From the NCBI GenBank assembly GCA_017469795.1, contig JAFUFT010000045.1, positions 1 through 32,416 on the forward strand: 32,416 nucleotides of DNA, read 5' to 3'. The translations under genes were made by a program, and so were the position numbers. The notes under the pieces were generated by a model. The model made no database searches, was not told the DNA's origin, and worked only from the letters and a program-made list of their open reading frames with translations. This DNA comes from Oscillospiraceae bacterium. Lineage in GTDB: Bacteria > Bacillota > Clostridia > Oscillospirales > Oscillospiraceae. Of the stretch, positions 1-6,787 are shown piece by piece (the stretch's first letter is position 1; every line of letters begins with the position of its first letter).

Positions 1-1272
1 AGAGGGAGACGGGCTGGGTTCTTCACTGGGTTCCACTGAAGGACTCGGGCTCGGCGCCACAGACGGGCTCGGAACCACGGAAGCACTCGGGCTCGGCGCC
101 ACAGACGGGCTCGGAACTATGGAAGGACTCGGGCTCGGCGCCACGGAAGGTGTGGGCGTAGGAGTCGGAGACGGCTTAACCGACGGTTTCGGCGTGGGAG
201 TAGGAGTCGGAGACGGCTTAACCGACGGTTTCGGCGTGGGGGTAGGCGTCGGAGACACAGAAGGTGTGGGGATCGGCGTCGGCGTTGTGATCACCGGTGT
301 TGTAGTGGGTCTACGGGAAGGCGTCGCCGTGGGGGTAGGCGTAGAAGGCGCGCTGTGGTAGGAACCGAAGAATCCCCACTGTCCCACCGCCACTTCCGCG
401 GGAAGATCGTCGAATACCCAATGATCCCCGCCCTTGGATGCGTCAAGGTAGTATTCCCAGGTTTTATTCTCCGCATCTGTCCAGAAGACCTTAACCTTGC
501 AGTTGACGCTGGTGATCTTCGTGACTTCAAAGGAGGCATTTGCCGGCAGGAAAGAACCGCTGTTTGAAGTCGGCGCGTCCGGCAGCATCAGCAGGGAATC
601 TGTCCGTTTGACGCCCATGTAGCTCATGCAGTCATTGACATAGCGGGTGGAAAACGCTGAGGAGAGCATCTTATAAAAAGACGCGCCGTCCTTCAGCTCA
701 ATATTGGTCTCCGGATCTGTCTCGGAGATACTGGTCCGGGTTGTGCCGGTCCGTCCGCGAATCCACTGCTGATAGATCCGGCTGGCCCGCTCCAGATCCG
801 CTACGACCTCTTCCTTCAGATCCACCGGCGCGGGGGATCCGGTTACAGAGGGCTTCGGGCTCTCGGCAGGGTTCTGGGAGGGACTGGGCGCCTCAGAAAG
901 GATCACGTGATGCTCCTGGCTGTTCTCCGGCTCTTCCTCCCGGCTCTCCTGCTGATCAGGTCCCAGCAGCTGATTGTCCTTTTCTCTCATGTTTCTGAAC
1001 GCGAAGAGCAGCACCACCAGAGCGATCACAAAGACAATCACGATTCCCGAAACGATCACAGCAATCCGACGCCCGTCGATCTTCTTCTTTTGGGGCGTCG
1101 TACCCTTGGGATTCTGATTGTTTCCCGGCTGACCGGTCGGATGTGCCGGGCGCTGTGACTGTGCCTGCTTCGGCTGAGGCCGTACGGCAGGGGCAGCCTG
1201 TACCGCTCTGCCGCATTTCGGGCAGAACTTTGTACCATCCGCCAGCGGCGTTCCGCAAATTTGACAGTTCAT
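1..1272 (-). CDS. Zinc-ribbon, single-pass membrane protein with Pro/Ser/Thr repeat tail (3' end off the left edge)
   Basis: The frame is open from an ATG at 1272 to the left edge (424 codons, no stop seen), so the protein is incomplete at its C-terminus. AAGGAGG lies just upstream of the ATG. Residues 3-20 form a zinc ribbon (CQIC at 3-6 and CPKC at 17-20). A basic Pro/Gln-rich linker follows, then one transmembrane helix at about 70-92, then an extracytoplasmic part. Residues of about 130-300 look folded. Beyond about residue 310 the chain is almost only Pro, Ser, Thr, Val and Lys, encoded by 42-bp tandem repeats. The zinc_ribbon_2 plus membrane-anchor layout is common in Firmicutes, with a cytoplasmic ribbon and an outer domain of unknown role. 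A repeat tail like this could be a wall-spanning stalk (inference). I cannot assign a function. It is transcribed divergently from spoIIID. Confidence 0.8.
   Translation of the reverse strand, partial: MNCQICGTPLADGTKFCPKCGRAVQAAPAVRPQPKQAQSQRPAHPTGQPGNNQNPKGTTPQKKKIDGRRIAVIVSGIVIVFVIALVVLLFAFRNMREKDNQLLGPDQQESREEEPENSQEHHVILSEAPSPSQNPAESPKPSVTGSPAPVDLKEEVVADLERASRIYQQWIRGRTGTTRTSISETDPETNIELKDGASFYKMLSSAFSTRYVNDCMSYMGVKRTDSLLMLPDAPTSNSGSFLPANASFEVTKITSVNCKVKVFWTDAENKTWEYYLDASKGGDHWVFDDLPAEVAVGQWGFFGSYHSAPSTPTPTATPSRRPTTTPVITTPTPIPTPSVSPTPTPTPKPSVKPSPTPTPTPKPSVKPSPTPTPTPSVAPSPSPSIVPSPSVAPSPSASVVPSPSVAPSPSPSVEPSEEPSPSPS
41..270. repeat. 42-bp tandem repeats encoding the PST tail
   Basis: Two related 42-bp periodicities are visible. 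An 18-base block (ACTCGGGCTCGGCGCCAC) recurs at 43, 85 and 127. A second block beginning GGAGTCGGAGACGG recurs at 161 and 203. Both keep frame and encode 14-residue Pro/Ser/Thr units in the minus-strand protein. Being multiples of three, copy-number changes would alter stalk length without breaking the frame. This is not a CRISPR array: there are no unique spacers and the repeats are coding. Confidence 0.8.
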
Positions 1273-1444
1273 TTCTTTCCTCCTTGCTCCCATTCCGCAT
1301 CAAGGCCCGCGTTCTGGTCCGCAGTGCCCTGCGGATCAGGTGGAGATTCCGGGACTGCCGGAAGCATCCGATGATTTCGGCATACGTGATATGGGTGTCC
1401 GTGGCGCTCCCATCGGTCCAGTCACGTACTTTTTATAATATAAT

Positions 1445-1473
1445 ATTATAATCGTTCCTTTTTTCCTCGTCAA
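1445..1473 (-). promoter_or_regulatory. Sigma-A promoter for the zinc-ribbon membrane protein
   Basis: On the minus strand TTGACG (1468-1473) and TATAAT (1445-1450) are separated by 17 bp. The gene starts at 1272, leaving a leader of about 165 nt in which I see no ORF with a ribosome site. Confidence 0.7.
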
Positions 1474-1488
1474 CAACATTCTGGGTTC

Positions 1489-1517
1489 TCATAGCAGACT
1501 CTTTCTGCGCATATACT
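1489..1517 (+). promoter_or_regulatory. Candidate sigma-E-type promoter of spoIIID
   Basis: TCATAGC (1489-1495) and CATATACT (1510-1517) are separated by 14 bp. This resembles the mother-cell sigma-E pattern (an ATA-containing -35 and a CATACAnT-like -10). Transcription would begin near 1525, about 20 nt before the proposed TTG start. In B. subtilis spoIIID is known to be sigma-E dependent. The match is imperfect and judged by eye. Confidence 0.45.
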
Positions 1518-1545
1518 CCCACAGTACAACATGGGAGGTGCCTTC

Positions 1546-1660
1546 TTGCATAGAGACATGGAACAGCGGGCCTGTGAGCTGGCTGTATACATGATCGAGA
1601 ACCGGGCCACCGTCAGAGCTGCCGCCAGGCAATTCGGTGTCTCAAAGTCTACGGTACATA
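1546..1660 (+). CDS. spoIIID: spoIIID, 5' segment (gene interrupted by a recombinase element)
   Basis: This is the N-terminal part of SpoIIID, the small mother-cell DNA-binding regulator of sporulation. From TTG 1546 it encodes residues 1-38, including ATVRAAARQFGVSKSTVH, the first part of the helix-turn-helix. I chose TTG over the in-frame ATG at 1531 because GGGAGGTG ends 5 nt before it and the resulting N-terminus (MHRD...) matches the start of B. subtilis SpoIIID. Reading on past the core adds about 61 unrelated residues to a stop at 1845, giving a 99-residue product that lacks the rest of the recognition helix and the basic C-terminus. That product should not function. The matching 3' segment is at 6654-6787. 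The sequence split is seen directly; loss of function before excision is inferred. Confidence 0.92.
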
Positions 1661-1789
1661 CCGTTGTGACGGATTGGACCGCTTCGCCCTGTTTTGATTC
1701 TGCTCGATCAGAAGCCGGATCAGGATTTCCCGCGTCTCCTCTTTTGTATTCGGATCCCGGAATGAGAATGTCAGTTCCTTTCTGTTCAT
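1649..1789 (-). CDS. Small ORF at the left end of the element, 46 residues
   Basis: The product has 46 residues, starting MNRKELTFSF and ending NPSQRYVP, with charged, helix-prone sequence in the middle. GGAGGTGA lies about 6 nt before the ATG at 1789, a strong ribosome site, so I prefer this start to the longer in-frame one at 1873. The ORF points at the chromosome junction and ends across attL: its TAG stop lies partly in spoIIID sequence. In the excised circle the frame would gain one codon and stop at TGA, so the product barely changes. I do not recognise the family. Small proteins beside large serine recombinases can be recombination directionality factors, so this is a candidate, by position only. 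Confidence 0.55.
   Translation of the reverse strand: MNRKELTFSFRDPNTKEETREILIRLLIEQNQNRAKRSNPSQRYVP
1651..1686 (+). other. attL of the spoIIID element
   Basis: The core ACGGTACATA occupies 1651-1660. The element-side arm runs 1659-1686, starting TACCGTTGTG and ending GACCGCTTCG. Its reverse complement matches the attR arm at 26 of 28 positions. The non-palindromic centre is CA at 1657-1658, the likely crossover dinucleotide, since serine recombinases exchange strands at a 2-nt overlap. Left of the core is spoIIID coding sequence. Confidence 0.85.
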
Positions 1790-1988
1790 CAGCCTCACCT
1801 CCGCTGCATTGTATGCCCCATTCTTCGGTTTCATCCACGCACTGAGATCCCGGCCTCTCCGGCGAGGGATCAAATGGGGGATACAGGCTGAAATCCGAAC
1901 ATAGGAAATCCCGCTGCAGCCTGTTAAAATATAACAGACAGGATGATCCGACTTCCGTCAATTCGGAATATGGGAAAGAGGGATTAAA

Positions 1989-4229
1989 ATGATACAAAAC
2001 CACCGATTATTCGTAACCGCAGCTGCCCTGCTGTCGCTTTTGGCGGGTCTGGTACTGCCCACCGCCGCCATTGACGCAGACGCCGGCGCGCTGCAGATTC
2101 TGGATGGTTCTCCCGGCACGCTGGTCTCCAGCGATGAACAGCTGGCCTCCGTCGTGCTGGAGAACAGTTCCTCCCAAGATGCCGTCTTGAACGTGAGCGT
2201 GCTGGGTCACAAATCGGAAATCACGATTCCAGCCGGGCAGCAATATGCCTTTTCTGCGCCGGACCTCTACGACGAGGACGGCTGTGCCTACAAGCTGGTC
2301 CTGCTGGCGGAGGAAGAAGGCGGGATCACCGAATACCCTGTGACCGCCGGAACCGTTCTGAATCCGGAACTCTCCTATACCGCTGCGCTGGTGCGGGGCA
2401 TCTATGATGTCTATGAATCCCACGGGCAGCAGACGCCCCGGTGGATCACATGCCTGGTATATGCCGACGAAAACGGCGTGGACCCGGAGCGCTCGGCTCT
2501 TGCAGCCGTGGGTGATTCCGTTCCGGCAGGTGCTTCGGAGCTGACCGGTCTTTCCATCCGCTCTGAAAGCGACAACACCGCTGCCATCCGGGCAGGCGGT
2601 TCCGGCGCGCTCACGGTCCGGGACGCCGACATCCGTCTGTACGGCGACGGCGGCGACGATTTTACCGGCATCGGCTCCGCCCTCGGCGCTGCAGACACCG
2701 CCACTCTGACCGTCACAGGCAGCCGCATTTACACCGAGGGGATCCTGCGCAGCGCGATCTTCGCCGGAGATGAAGCCGTCATGGACCTGACTGATGTGGA
2801 AATCGACTGCGAGCCGGGGGAATATCAGTCCTCTGTCTCCATTCCCACCGCCGGTATGGCCTCCCCGCCCAACGGGCTGGGGATCTGGGGCAACTGCCGC
2901 GCCATGAACCTGGTGGACAGCGCCACGGTGACCATCCGGGATTCCGAGATCACCTCCCAGAACTGGGGCGCGCTGGGCGTGGACGACGTGACGGACGGCC
3001 ATCTCACCGTATCCGGATCCACCATCCGGATCACCGAGCAGGGCTACGGGGCATATGCGATCGGAAAGTGTGTGGATGTGTTCGATCACTGCACCTTTGA
3101 CATCGAATACGGCGTGGTGGGGTATGCCGCGGCGGGCGACGGCTCAGAGCTGATGCTGTCCGGCGGTTCCCAGGCAGACTCCAGAAACTATTACGGATTT
3201 GTCACCCACCAGTCCTTCAACGGTCAGAACTCCAAAATCACCGTCACCGGTGCGGATACGGCCCTTTATGCAAAACTCGGCGGCATCATCGCCAAGGGTC
3301 GGGGCGCGGACATTGAGATCAGCGACGGAGCCGTAGTCACAGCAGACAGCGGTGTTCTGGTCCGGGCGCAGATCAACGACGACACCGGTGCCGGCACCAT
3401 GGATGGAACCGAGGTTGTGAACGTGTCCATCCGGAACACCGGTCTGACTGGAGACATCATTCAGGGCATGGGAGCGCCCTACGATTCCCCCGCGGAGGAT
3501 GGCGTCCCGGCTATGGAGGACATGGGTCCCCCGCCGGATGACATGGGCATGCCGCCGGAGGGCATGGAACCCCCGCCGGAAGGCATGGGGCCCGGAGGCC
3601 CCGGCGGTCCTGGCGGTCCCGGCGGCTCCTCCAGAACAGAATCTGTCATGAACGTCACCCTGGACGGGGCCGATTTGGAGGGCGCGATCTCCTCTGCGGA
3701 GCTGACTCTGGCCATTGAGGACGGCAACATCTCCATGGACAACATCCGGGATGTGGGCGTTGTGACGCAGACTACGCTGACCCGCAATCCCTTTGCGGCA
3801 ATGAACGTGACCCTGCAAAACGGCGCCCGCTGGACCGTCACAGAGTCCTGCTTCCTCATGGAACTGACCTTAGACGATACCAGCGCTGTCAAAGCACCGC
3901 CGGGCTTCCTGCCGGTCCTGACAGTAGACGGGACGGAAACCGAGATTGCGGCAGGCACATATTCCGGTGAAATCGAGATTCGCCTGATGGAGGACCCGTC
4001 CTTCGTTCCGGAGGAAGCAGAATCCTCAGCCCCGGAAGCCTCCGCTGCGGAGCCGGTTTCCCAGCCTTCCCCCTCCCCGGACGTTTCCCCTGCGCCGTCC
4101 CTGTCCCCGGAGCCTTCGACCGGCTCTGAGAAATCCGGAAAGATCCCCACCGCCGCCGCTGTGCTAGGCGGAGCGGCCGTCATCGCCGCTGCCGGCGCGG
4201 GCGCAGTCCTGTGGCGCAGGAAGCGCTGA
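1989..4229 (+). CDS. Secreted, membrane-anchored beta-helix surface protein
   Basis: The product has 746 residues. Residues 1-28 are a signal peptide (short polar start, Leu/Ala-rich core, AxA-like end). About residues 180-480 hold repeated short strands such as LTVRDADIRL, LTVTGSRIYT, VTIRDSEITS and LTVSGSTIRI, typical of a right-handed parallel beta-helix. Residues of about 500-550 are a Met/Pro/Gly stretch (PPPDDMGMPPEGM, then GGPGG repeats). A second strand-rich part follows, then a Ser/Pro-rich linker at about 675-715, and a C-terminal hydrophobic helix ending WRRKR that would anchor it in the membrane. There is no LPxTG motif. The ribosome site is weak (AAGAGGG). It is cargo of the spoIIID element. 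Beta-helix proteins often bind or cleave polysaccharide, but I see no catalytic motif and assign no substrate. Confidence 0.85.
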   Translation: MIQNHRLFVTAAALLSLLAGLVLPTAAIDADAGALQILDGSPGTLVSSDEQLASVVLENSSSQDAVLNVSVLGHKSEITIPAGQQYAFSAPDLYDEDGCAYKLVLLAEEEGGITEYPVTAGTVLNPELSYTAALVRGIYDVYESHGQQTPRWITCLVYADENGVDPERSALAAVGDSVPAGASELTGLSIRSESDNTAAIRAGGSGALTVRDADIRLYGDGGDDFTGIGSALGAADTATLTVTGSRIYTEGILRSAIFAGDEAVMDLTDVEIDCEPGEYQSSVSIPTAGMASPPNGLGIWGNCRAMNLVDSATVTIRDSEITSQNWGALGVDDVTDGHLTVSGSTIRITEQGYGAYAIGKCVDVFDHCTFDIEYGVVGYAAAGDGSELMLSGGSQADSRNYYGFVTHQSFNGQNSKITVTGADTALYAKLGGIIAKGRGADIEISDGAVVTADSGVLVRAQINDDTGAGTMDGTEVVNVSIRNTGLTGDIIQGMGAPYDSPAEDGVPAMEDMGPPPDDMGMPPEGMEPPPEGMGPGGPGGPGGPGGSSRTESVMNVTLDGADLEGAISSAELTLAIEDGNISMDNIRDVGVVTQTTLTRNPFAAMNVTLQNGARWTVTESCFLMELTLDDTSAVKAPPGFLPVLTVDGTETEIAAGTYSGEIEIRLMEDPSFVPEEAESSAPEASAAEPVSQPSPSPDVSPAPSLSPEPSTGSEKSGKIPTAAAVLGGAAVIAAAGAGAVLWRRKR

Positions 4230-4242
4230 TCCGCAAGCCGGG

Positions 4243-4271
4243 TTGCCCTTCCGCCGTTTATCTGGTATGAT
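4243..4271 (+). promoter_or_regulatory. Sigma-A promoter for the LUD-domain gene
   Basis: TTGCCC (4243-4248) and TATGAT (4266-4271) are 17 bp apart, about 48 nt before the ATG at 4319. This implies vegetative expression of cargo, independent of sporulation. Confidence 0.6.
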
Positions 4272-4318
4272 GGAATCGTAGCCCATCATTCTGCAATCGC
4301 GTCAACAGGAGGTCAAAC

Positions 4319-4948
4319 ATGGACGAACGAATCACAAAGCGCAATGCGCTTCTGGCGCAAAAAGTCATCCGCGGACTGCAATCCCGGAATATGACGGGCC
4401 ACTATGCCGCGACCCGGCCGGAGGCCCTGGAGCTTGCCCTGTCCCTGATCCCGGAGGGCAGCGCCGTCACCATGGGCGGCGGGATGAGCATTCACGAGAT
4501 CGGTCTGGTGGACGCGCTGAAGCTCGGCCCCTATGATTTCATCGACCGGGACGAATACGAGGACAAGCGGGCGGCCATGCTAAAGGCCTACGACGCCGAT
4601 GTTTTTCTGGCCAGCGCCAACGCCATCACCGAAGACGGCGTGATCGTCAACATCGACGGCAACGCCAACCGGGTCTCCGCCATTGCGCAGGGTCCCCGGA
4701 AGGTCATTCTGATTGTCGGAATGAACAAGGTCTGCAGCGATGTGGACGGCGCGATGAAACGGGCCCGTAATGTTGCCGCCCCGATCAACGCCCAGCGCTT
4801 CGGCCTCTCCACCCCCTGCGCCAAAACCGGATCCTGCATGAACTGCAAGTCTCCGGACACCATCTGCTGCCAGTTCCTCATCACCCGGTTTTCCTGGCAC
4901 CCCGGCCGGATCCACGTGATCCTGGTCAACGACAGTCTGGGGTTCTGA
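4319..4948 (+). CDS. LUD-domain protein (LutC/YkgG, DUF162 family)
   Basis: The product has 209 residues and a perfect AGGAGGTC site 4-5 nt before the ATG. Family-like motifs are PEGSAVTMGGGMSIHEIGL at about 45-62, and ADVFLASANAITEDG followed by NIDGNANR at about 95-125. A Cys-rich segment near the C-terminus (PCAKTGSCMNCKSPDTICC) could hold a metal or cluster. LUD proteins occur in lactate-utilisation complexes (LutABC), but many stand-alone members in anaerobes have no known role. No lutA or lutB partner is in the window. It is the second cargo gene of the spoIIID element, with its own promoter and terminator. Confidence 0.85.
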   Translation: MDERITKRNALLAQKVIRGLQSRNMTGHYAATRPEALELALSLIPEGSAVTMGGGMSIHEIGLVDALKLGPYDFIDRDEYEDKRAAMLKAYDADVFLASANAITEDGVIVNIDGNANRVSAIAQGPRKVILIVGMNKVCSDVDGAMKRARNVAAPINAQRFGLSTPCAKTGSCMNCKSPDTICCQFLITRFSWHPGRIHVILVNDSLGF

Positions 4949-4991
4949 TGGGAACTTTCCCTGCCGCATTCCCAATGCAGAACAATCCAAG

Positions 4992-5041
4992 AAACACATC
5001 CGAACCGGTTTGGAGTTCCTCCCCGGTTCGGATGTGTTTTT
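4992..5041 (+). terminator. Intrinsic terminator after the LUD-domain gene
   Basis: A perfect 17-bp stem (4992-5008 with 5023-5039) with a 14-nt loop ends in a run of T. It separates the cargo gene from the recombinase, so the recombinase needs its own promoter. Confidence 0.85.
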
Positions 5042-5079
5042 GGTTTCGGCGCCCGGGCACATGCAAAGGGGATCCGACG

Positions 5080-5087
5080 CATACTAT
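5080..5087 (+). promoter_or_regulatory. Candidate mother-cell (sigma-E/K-like) -10 element of the recombinase
   Basis: CATACTAT at 5080-5087 resembles the CATA-type -10 element of sporulation mother-cell sigma factors. It lies about 35 nt before the chosen start and downstream of the terminator. The -35 region (ACATGCA, 5059-5065) matches sigma-E only weakly. I see no good sigma-A promoter in this gap. Confidence 0.35.
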
Positions 5088-5121
5088 TTCCTGAAAGGAA
5101 TTCAGGAAGGGGATGTGTGAA

Positions 5122-6654
5122 ATGAAGATCGCCGCATACTGCCGCGTTTCCACCGACAAGGCAGATCAGCTCAACAGTCTGGAGACCCAGAAGGCCTTTT
5201 TTCGGGAATACGCGGAACGCAGTGGGCATACTTTGGTCTGCGTCTATGCCGACGAGGGGATCTCAGGTACAAGGCTCAAATCCCGGACTCAGTTCCGGCA
5301 GATGCTGCTGGACGCGGAATCGGGCATGTTTGAACTGCTGGCCGTCAAGGACGTCTCCCGGTTTGCCCGCAATACTGTGGATTTTCTCCGAAGCATCCGG
5401 CATCTGAAATCCCTTGGCGTCGAGACGCAGTTCATCACCGCAAATATGACAAACATGGGCGACAGCGAGTTCATCCTCACGATCTTTGCCGCGCTGGCCC
5501 AGGAGGAGAGCGCCAACACCAGCAAACGGATCAAATTCACCAAGCGGATCAATGCCGAGAAAGGACGGGTACCAAATCTTGTGTTCGGATACGACAAGAT
5601 CAAAGGCGAATACTTTGACCTGCGGATCAATCAGAGGGAAGCGGAGATCGTCCGGGAGATCTACCGGATGTACGTCTGCGACGGGTTGGGGACATGCCGT
5701 ATCGCCGGCGATCTGAACCGGAAGGGATATACCACAAAGCGCGGATACCCGTGGAGCCAGGAGGCCGTGGCCCGGATCCTGTCCAATGAGCTATACATCG
5801 GGACAATCGTAAACGGCAAGGAGGAGGTGGCAGACTTCCTCACCGGCCGCAGGATTCAAAGGGAACCATCCCAATGGTACGTCACAGACCGGCCCGATCT
5901 GCGGATCATCGATCCCGGAATGTTCGATCAGGCCAGGCGCTTACGGCAGGAGCGCTCCGCCCGCCGCTCCTCAGCAGGTGAACGCCACAGCAGCCGTCAT
6001 CTGTTCTCCACCCTCATCAAATGTTCCGTCTGCGGCTCCTCCTTCCGAAGGATCGTAAGGAACGGTGGCAGCCCCAGCGTCCAATGGACCTGCACGGCAC
6101 GCAATCTGCGCGGCGCCGCCGCCTGCTGCAACGCGGTCCGGGTGGATGAAGCCGTCCTGACCGAGGCCCTGAACGAATACTTCTCGGAACTACTGGGTGA
6201 CAGAGAAACGCTGGCAAAGCGCATTACCCGTGCTCTCTCCGGGACGGAGGCATCCGGCGGGAGCGATCCGGCCCGCAGGAAGGATTTGAGCGACCGGCTG
6301 GCGCAGCTTCGGCGGACCCGGCAGAAGTATTTGGATCTGTACGCGGACGATCTCATTTCCAGGCGGGATCTGGAGACTCTGATCGGCGGGTCCGGGACCG
6401 AGATCCAATCCATTGAACAGGAACTGCAGGCGCTCTCCCGCAATTCGGAGTCATCTGTCTGTACTGCGGTTCCGGAATCAAGCAATCCCCTTCCGGACAC
6501 CGATCTGGACGTCGGCGCCCTGTCCAACACCCAGCTCCGGCAGGTGATAGAACGGATCACCGTATCCCCGGAGGGGCGTGTTTCCGTCTGTCTCAAGCGC
6601 TTTGGCACAGCTGCCCCGGAGCGAAGCGGTCCAATTCCTCACAACGGTACATAA
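5122..6654 (+). CDS. Large serine recombinase of the spoIIID element
   Basis: The product has 510 residues from ATG 5122; an ATG at 5113 adds three residues but sits directly on the AGGAAGGGG ribosome site, so I reject it. The N-terminal resolvase domain holds AAYCRVSTDK, with catalytic Ser10, and DVSRFARN with Arg80 and Arg83. A recombinase domain follows at about 155-275, with the typical NRKGYTTKRGYPWS and ILSNELYIG. A zinc ribbon lies at about 305-345 (CSVCG and a later Cys group), then a coiled coil at about 375-435. The family includes SpoIVCA, which excises skin, and phage-type integrases. It reads in the same direction as spoIIID. Its TAA stop (6652-6654) spans attR and depends on chromosomal bases; in the excised circle the frame would run 12 residues further. 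It is the evident catalyst for excising this element. Confidence 0.95.
   Translation: MKIAAYCRVSTDKADQLNSLETQKAFFREYAERSGHTLVCVYADEGISGTRLKSRTQFRQMLLDAESGMFELLAVKDVSRFARNTVDFLRSIRHLKSLGVETQFITANMTNMGDSEFILTIFAALAQEESANTSKRIKFTKRINAEKGRVPNLVFGYDKIKGEYFDLRINQREAEIVREIYRMYVCDGLGTCRIAGDLNRKGYTTKRGYPWSQEAVARILSNELYIGTIVNGKEEVADFLTGRRIQREPSQWYVTDRPDLRIIDPGMFDQARRLRQERSARRSSAGERHSSRHLFSTLIKCSVCGSSFRRIVRNGGSPSVQWTCTARNLRGAAACCNAVRVDEAVLTEALNEYFSELLGDRETLAKRITRALSGTEASGGSDPARRKDLSDRLAQLRRTRQKYLDLYADDLISRRDLETLIGGSGTEIQSIEQELQALSRNSESSVCTAVPESSNPLPDTDLDVGALSNTQLRQVIERITVSPEGRVSVCLKRFGTAAPERSGPIPHNGT
6622..6653 (+). other. attR of the spoIIID element
   Basis: The element arm 6622-6649 (starting CGAAGCGGTC, ending CACAACGGTA) is the inverted partner of the attL arm at 1659-1686. 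The core copy is 6644-6653, with the CA centre at 6650-6651. To the right lies spoIIID coding sequence beginning AAGGACCTT. In an excised circle the two arms meet as a near-perfect palindrome of 28-bp arms around CA. Confidence 0.85.
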
Positions 6655-6787
6655 GGACCTTACCACACGTCTTCCGAACCTCAGCGCATCCCTCTATCAG
6701 CAGGTTCGTTCGCTGCTGGATCAGAACCGGGCAGAGCGCCACATCCGGGGCGGTATGGCAACCCGCAGGAAATACAAAGGCGCATAA
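6654..6787 (+). CDS. spoIIID: spoIIID, 3' segment
   Basis: Counting from the core codons ACG GTA CAT, this segment supplies residues 39-82 of SpoIIID: KDLTTRLPNL..., then a helical part and RHIRGGMATRRKYKGA. It closely matches the B. subtilis C-terminus (KDLTERLP, then IRHLRGGEATKLKYK). The frame matches the 5' segment exactly at the core. Joined, the protein has 82 residues, normal for the family (about 80-93). The segment has no ribosome site or start of its own, so by itself it is silent. The conserved residues argue that it is still under selection and is not a decaying fragment. Confidence 0.92.

Larger units (their letters stand above)
1651..6653 (+). mobile_element. Skin-like intervening element in spoIIID (4,993 bp)
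   Basis: The element is bounded by direct repeats of ACGGTACATA at 1651-1660 and 6644-6653, 4,993 bp apart. Its ends form 28-bp inverted arms. It carries a 46-residue ORF next to attL, a secreted beta-helix protein, a LUD-domain protein and a large serine recombinase at the right end. There are no capsid, tail, terminase or replication genes, so it is not a recognisable prophage. Joining the two spoIIID segments at the core gives an intact in-frame gene. This is the layout of skin elements in sigK and of other intervening elements in late sporulation genes. Excision in the mother cell is inferred; the sequenced DNA holds the integrated form. Confidence 0.9.

Noticed and set aside
41..270. Left-edge repeats as a CRISPR array
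   Set aside because: Repeats are contiguous coding units of Pro/Ser/Thr with no unique spacers and no cas genes nearby.
1470..2003. A 177-codon minus-strand ORF across attL
   Set aside because: It has no ribosome site, runs antisense to spoIIID and the start of the beta-helix gene, and its composition is not protein-like. The 46-residue ORF in another frame is better supported.
1651..6653. The element as a prophage or conjugative transposon
   Set aside because: No capsid, tail, terminase, relaxase or type IV secretion genes are present in its 5 kb.
1546..6787. spoIIID as a simple decayed pseudogene or chance insertion
   Set aside because: Both halves keep conserved residues and frame, and the junctions share an exact core with matched inverted arms next to a recombinase. 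Random disruption would not restore a normal-length gene.
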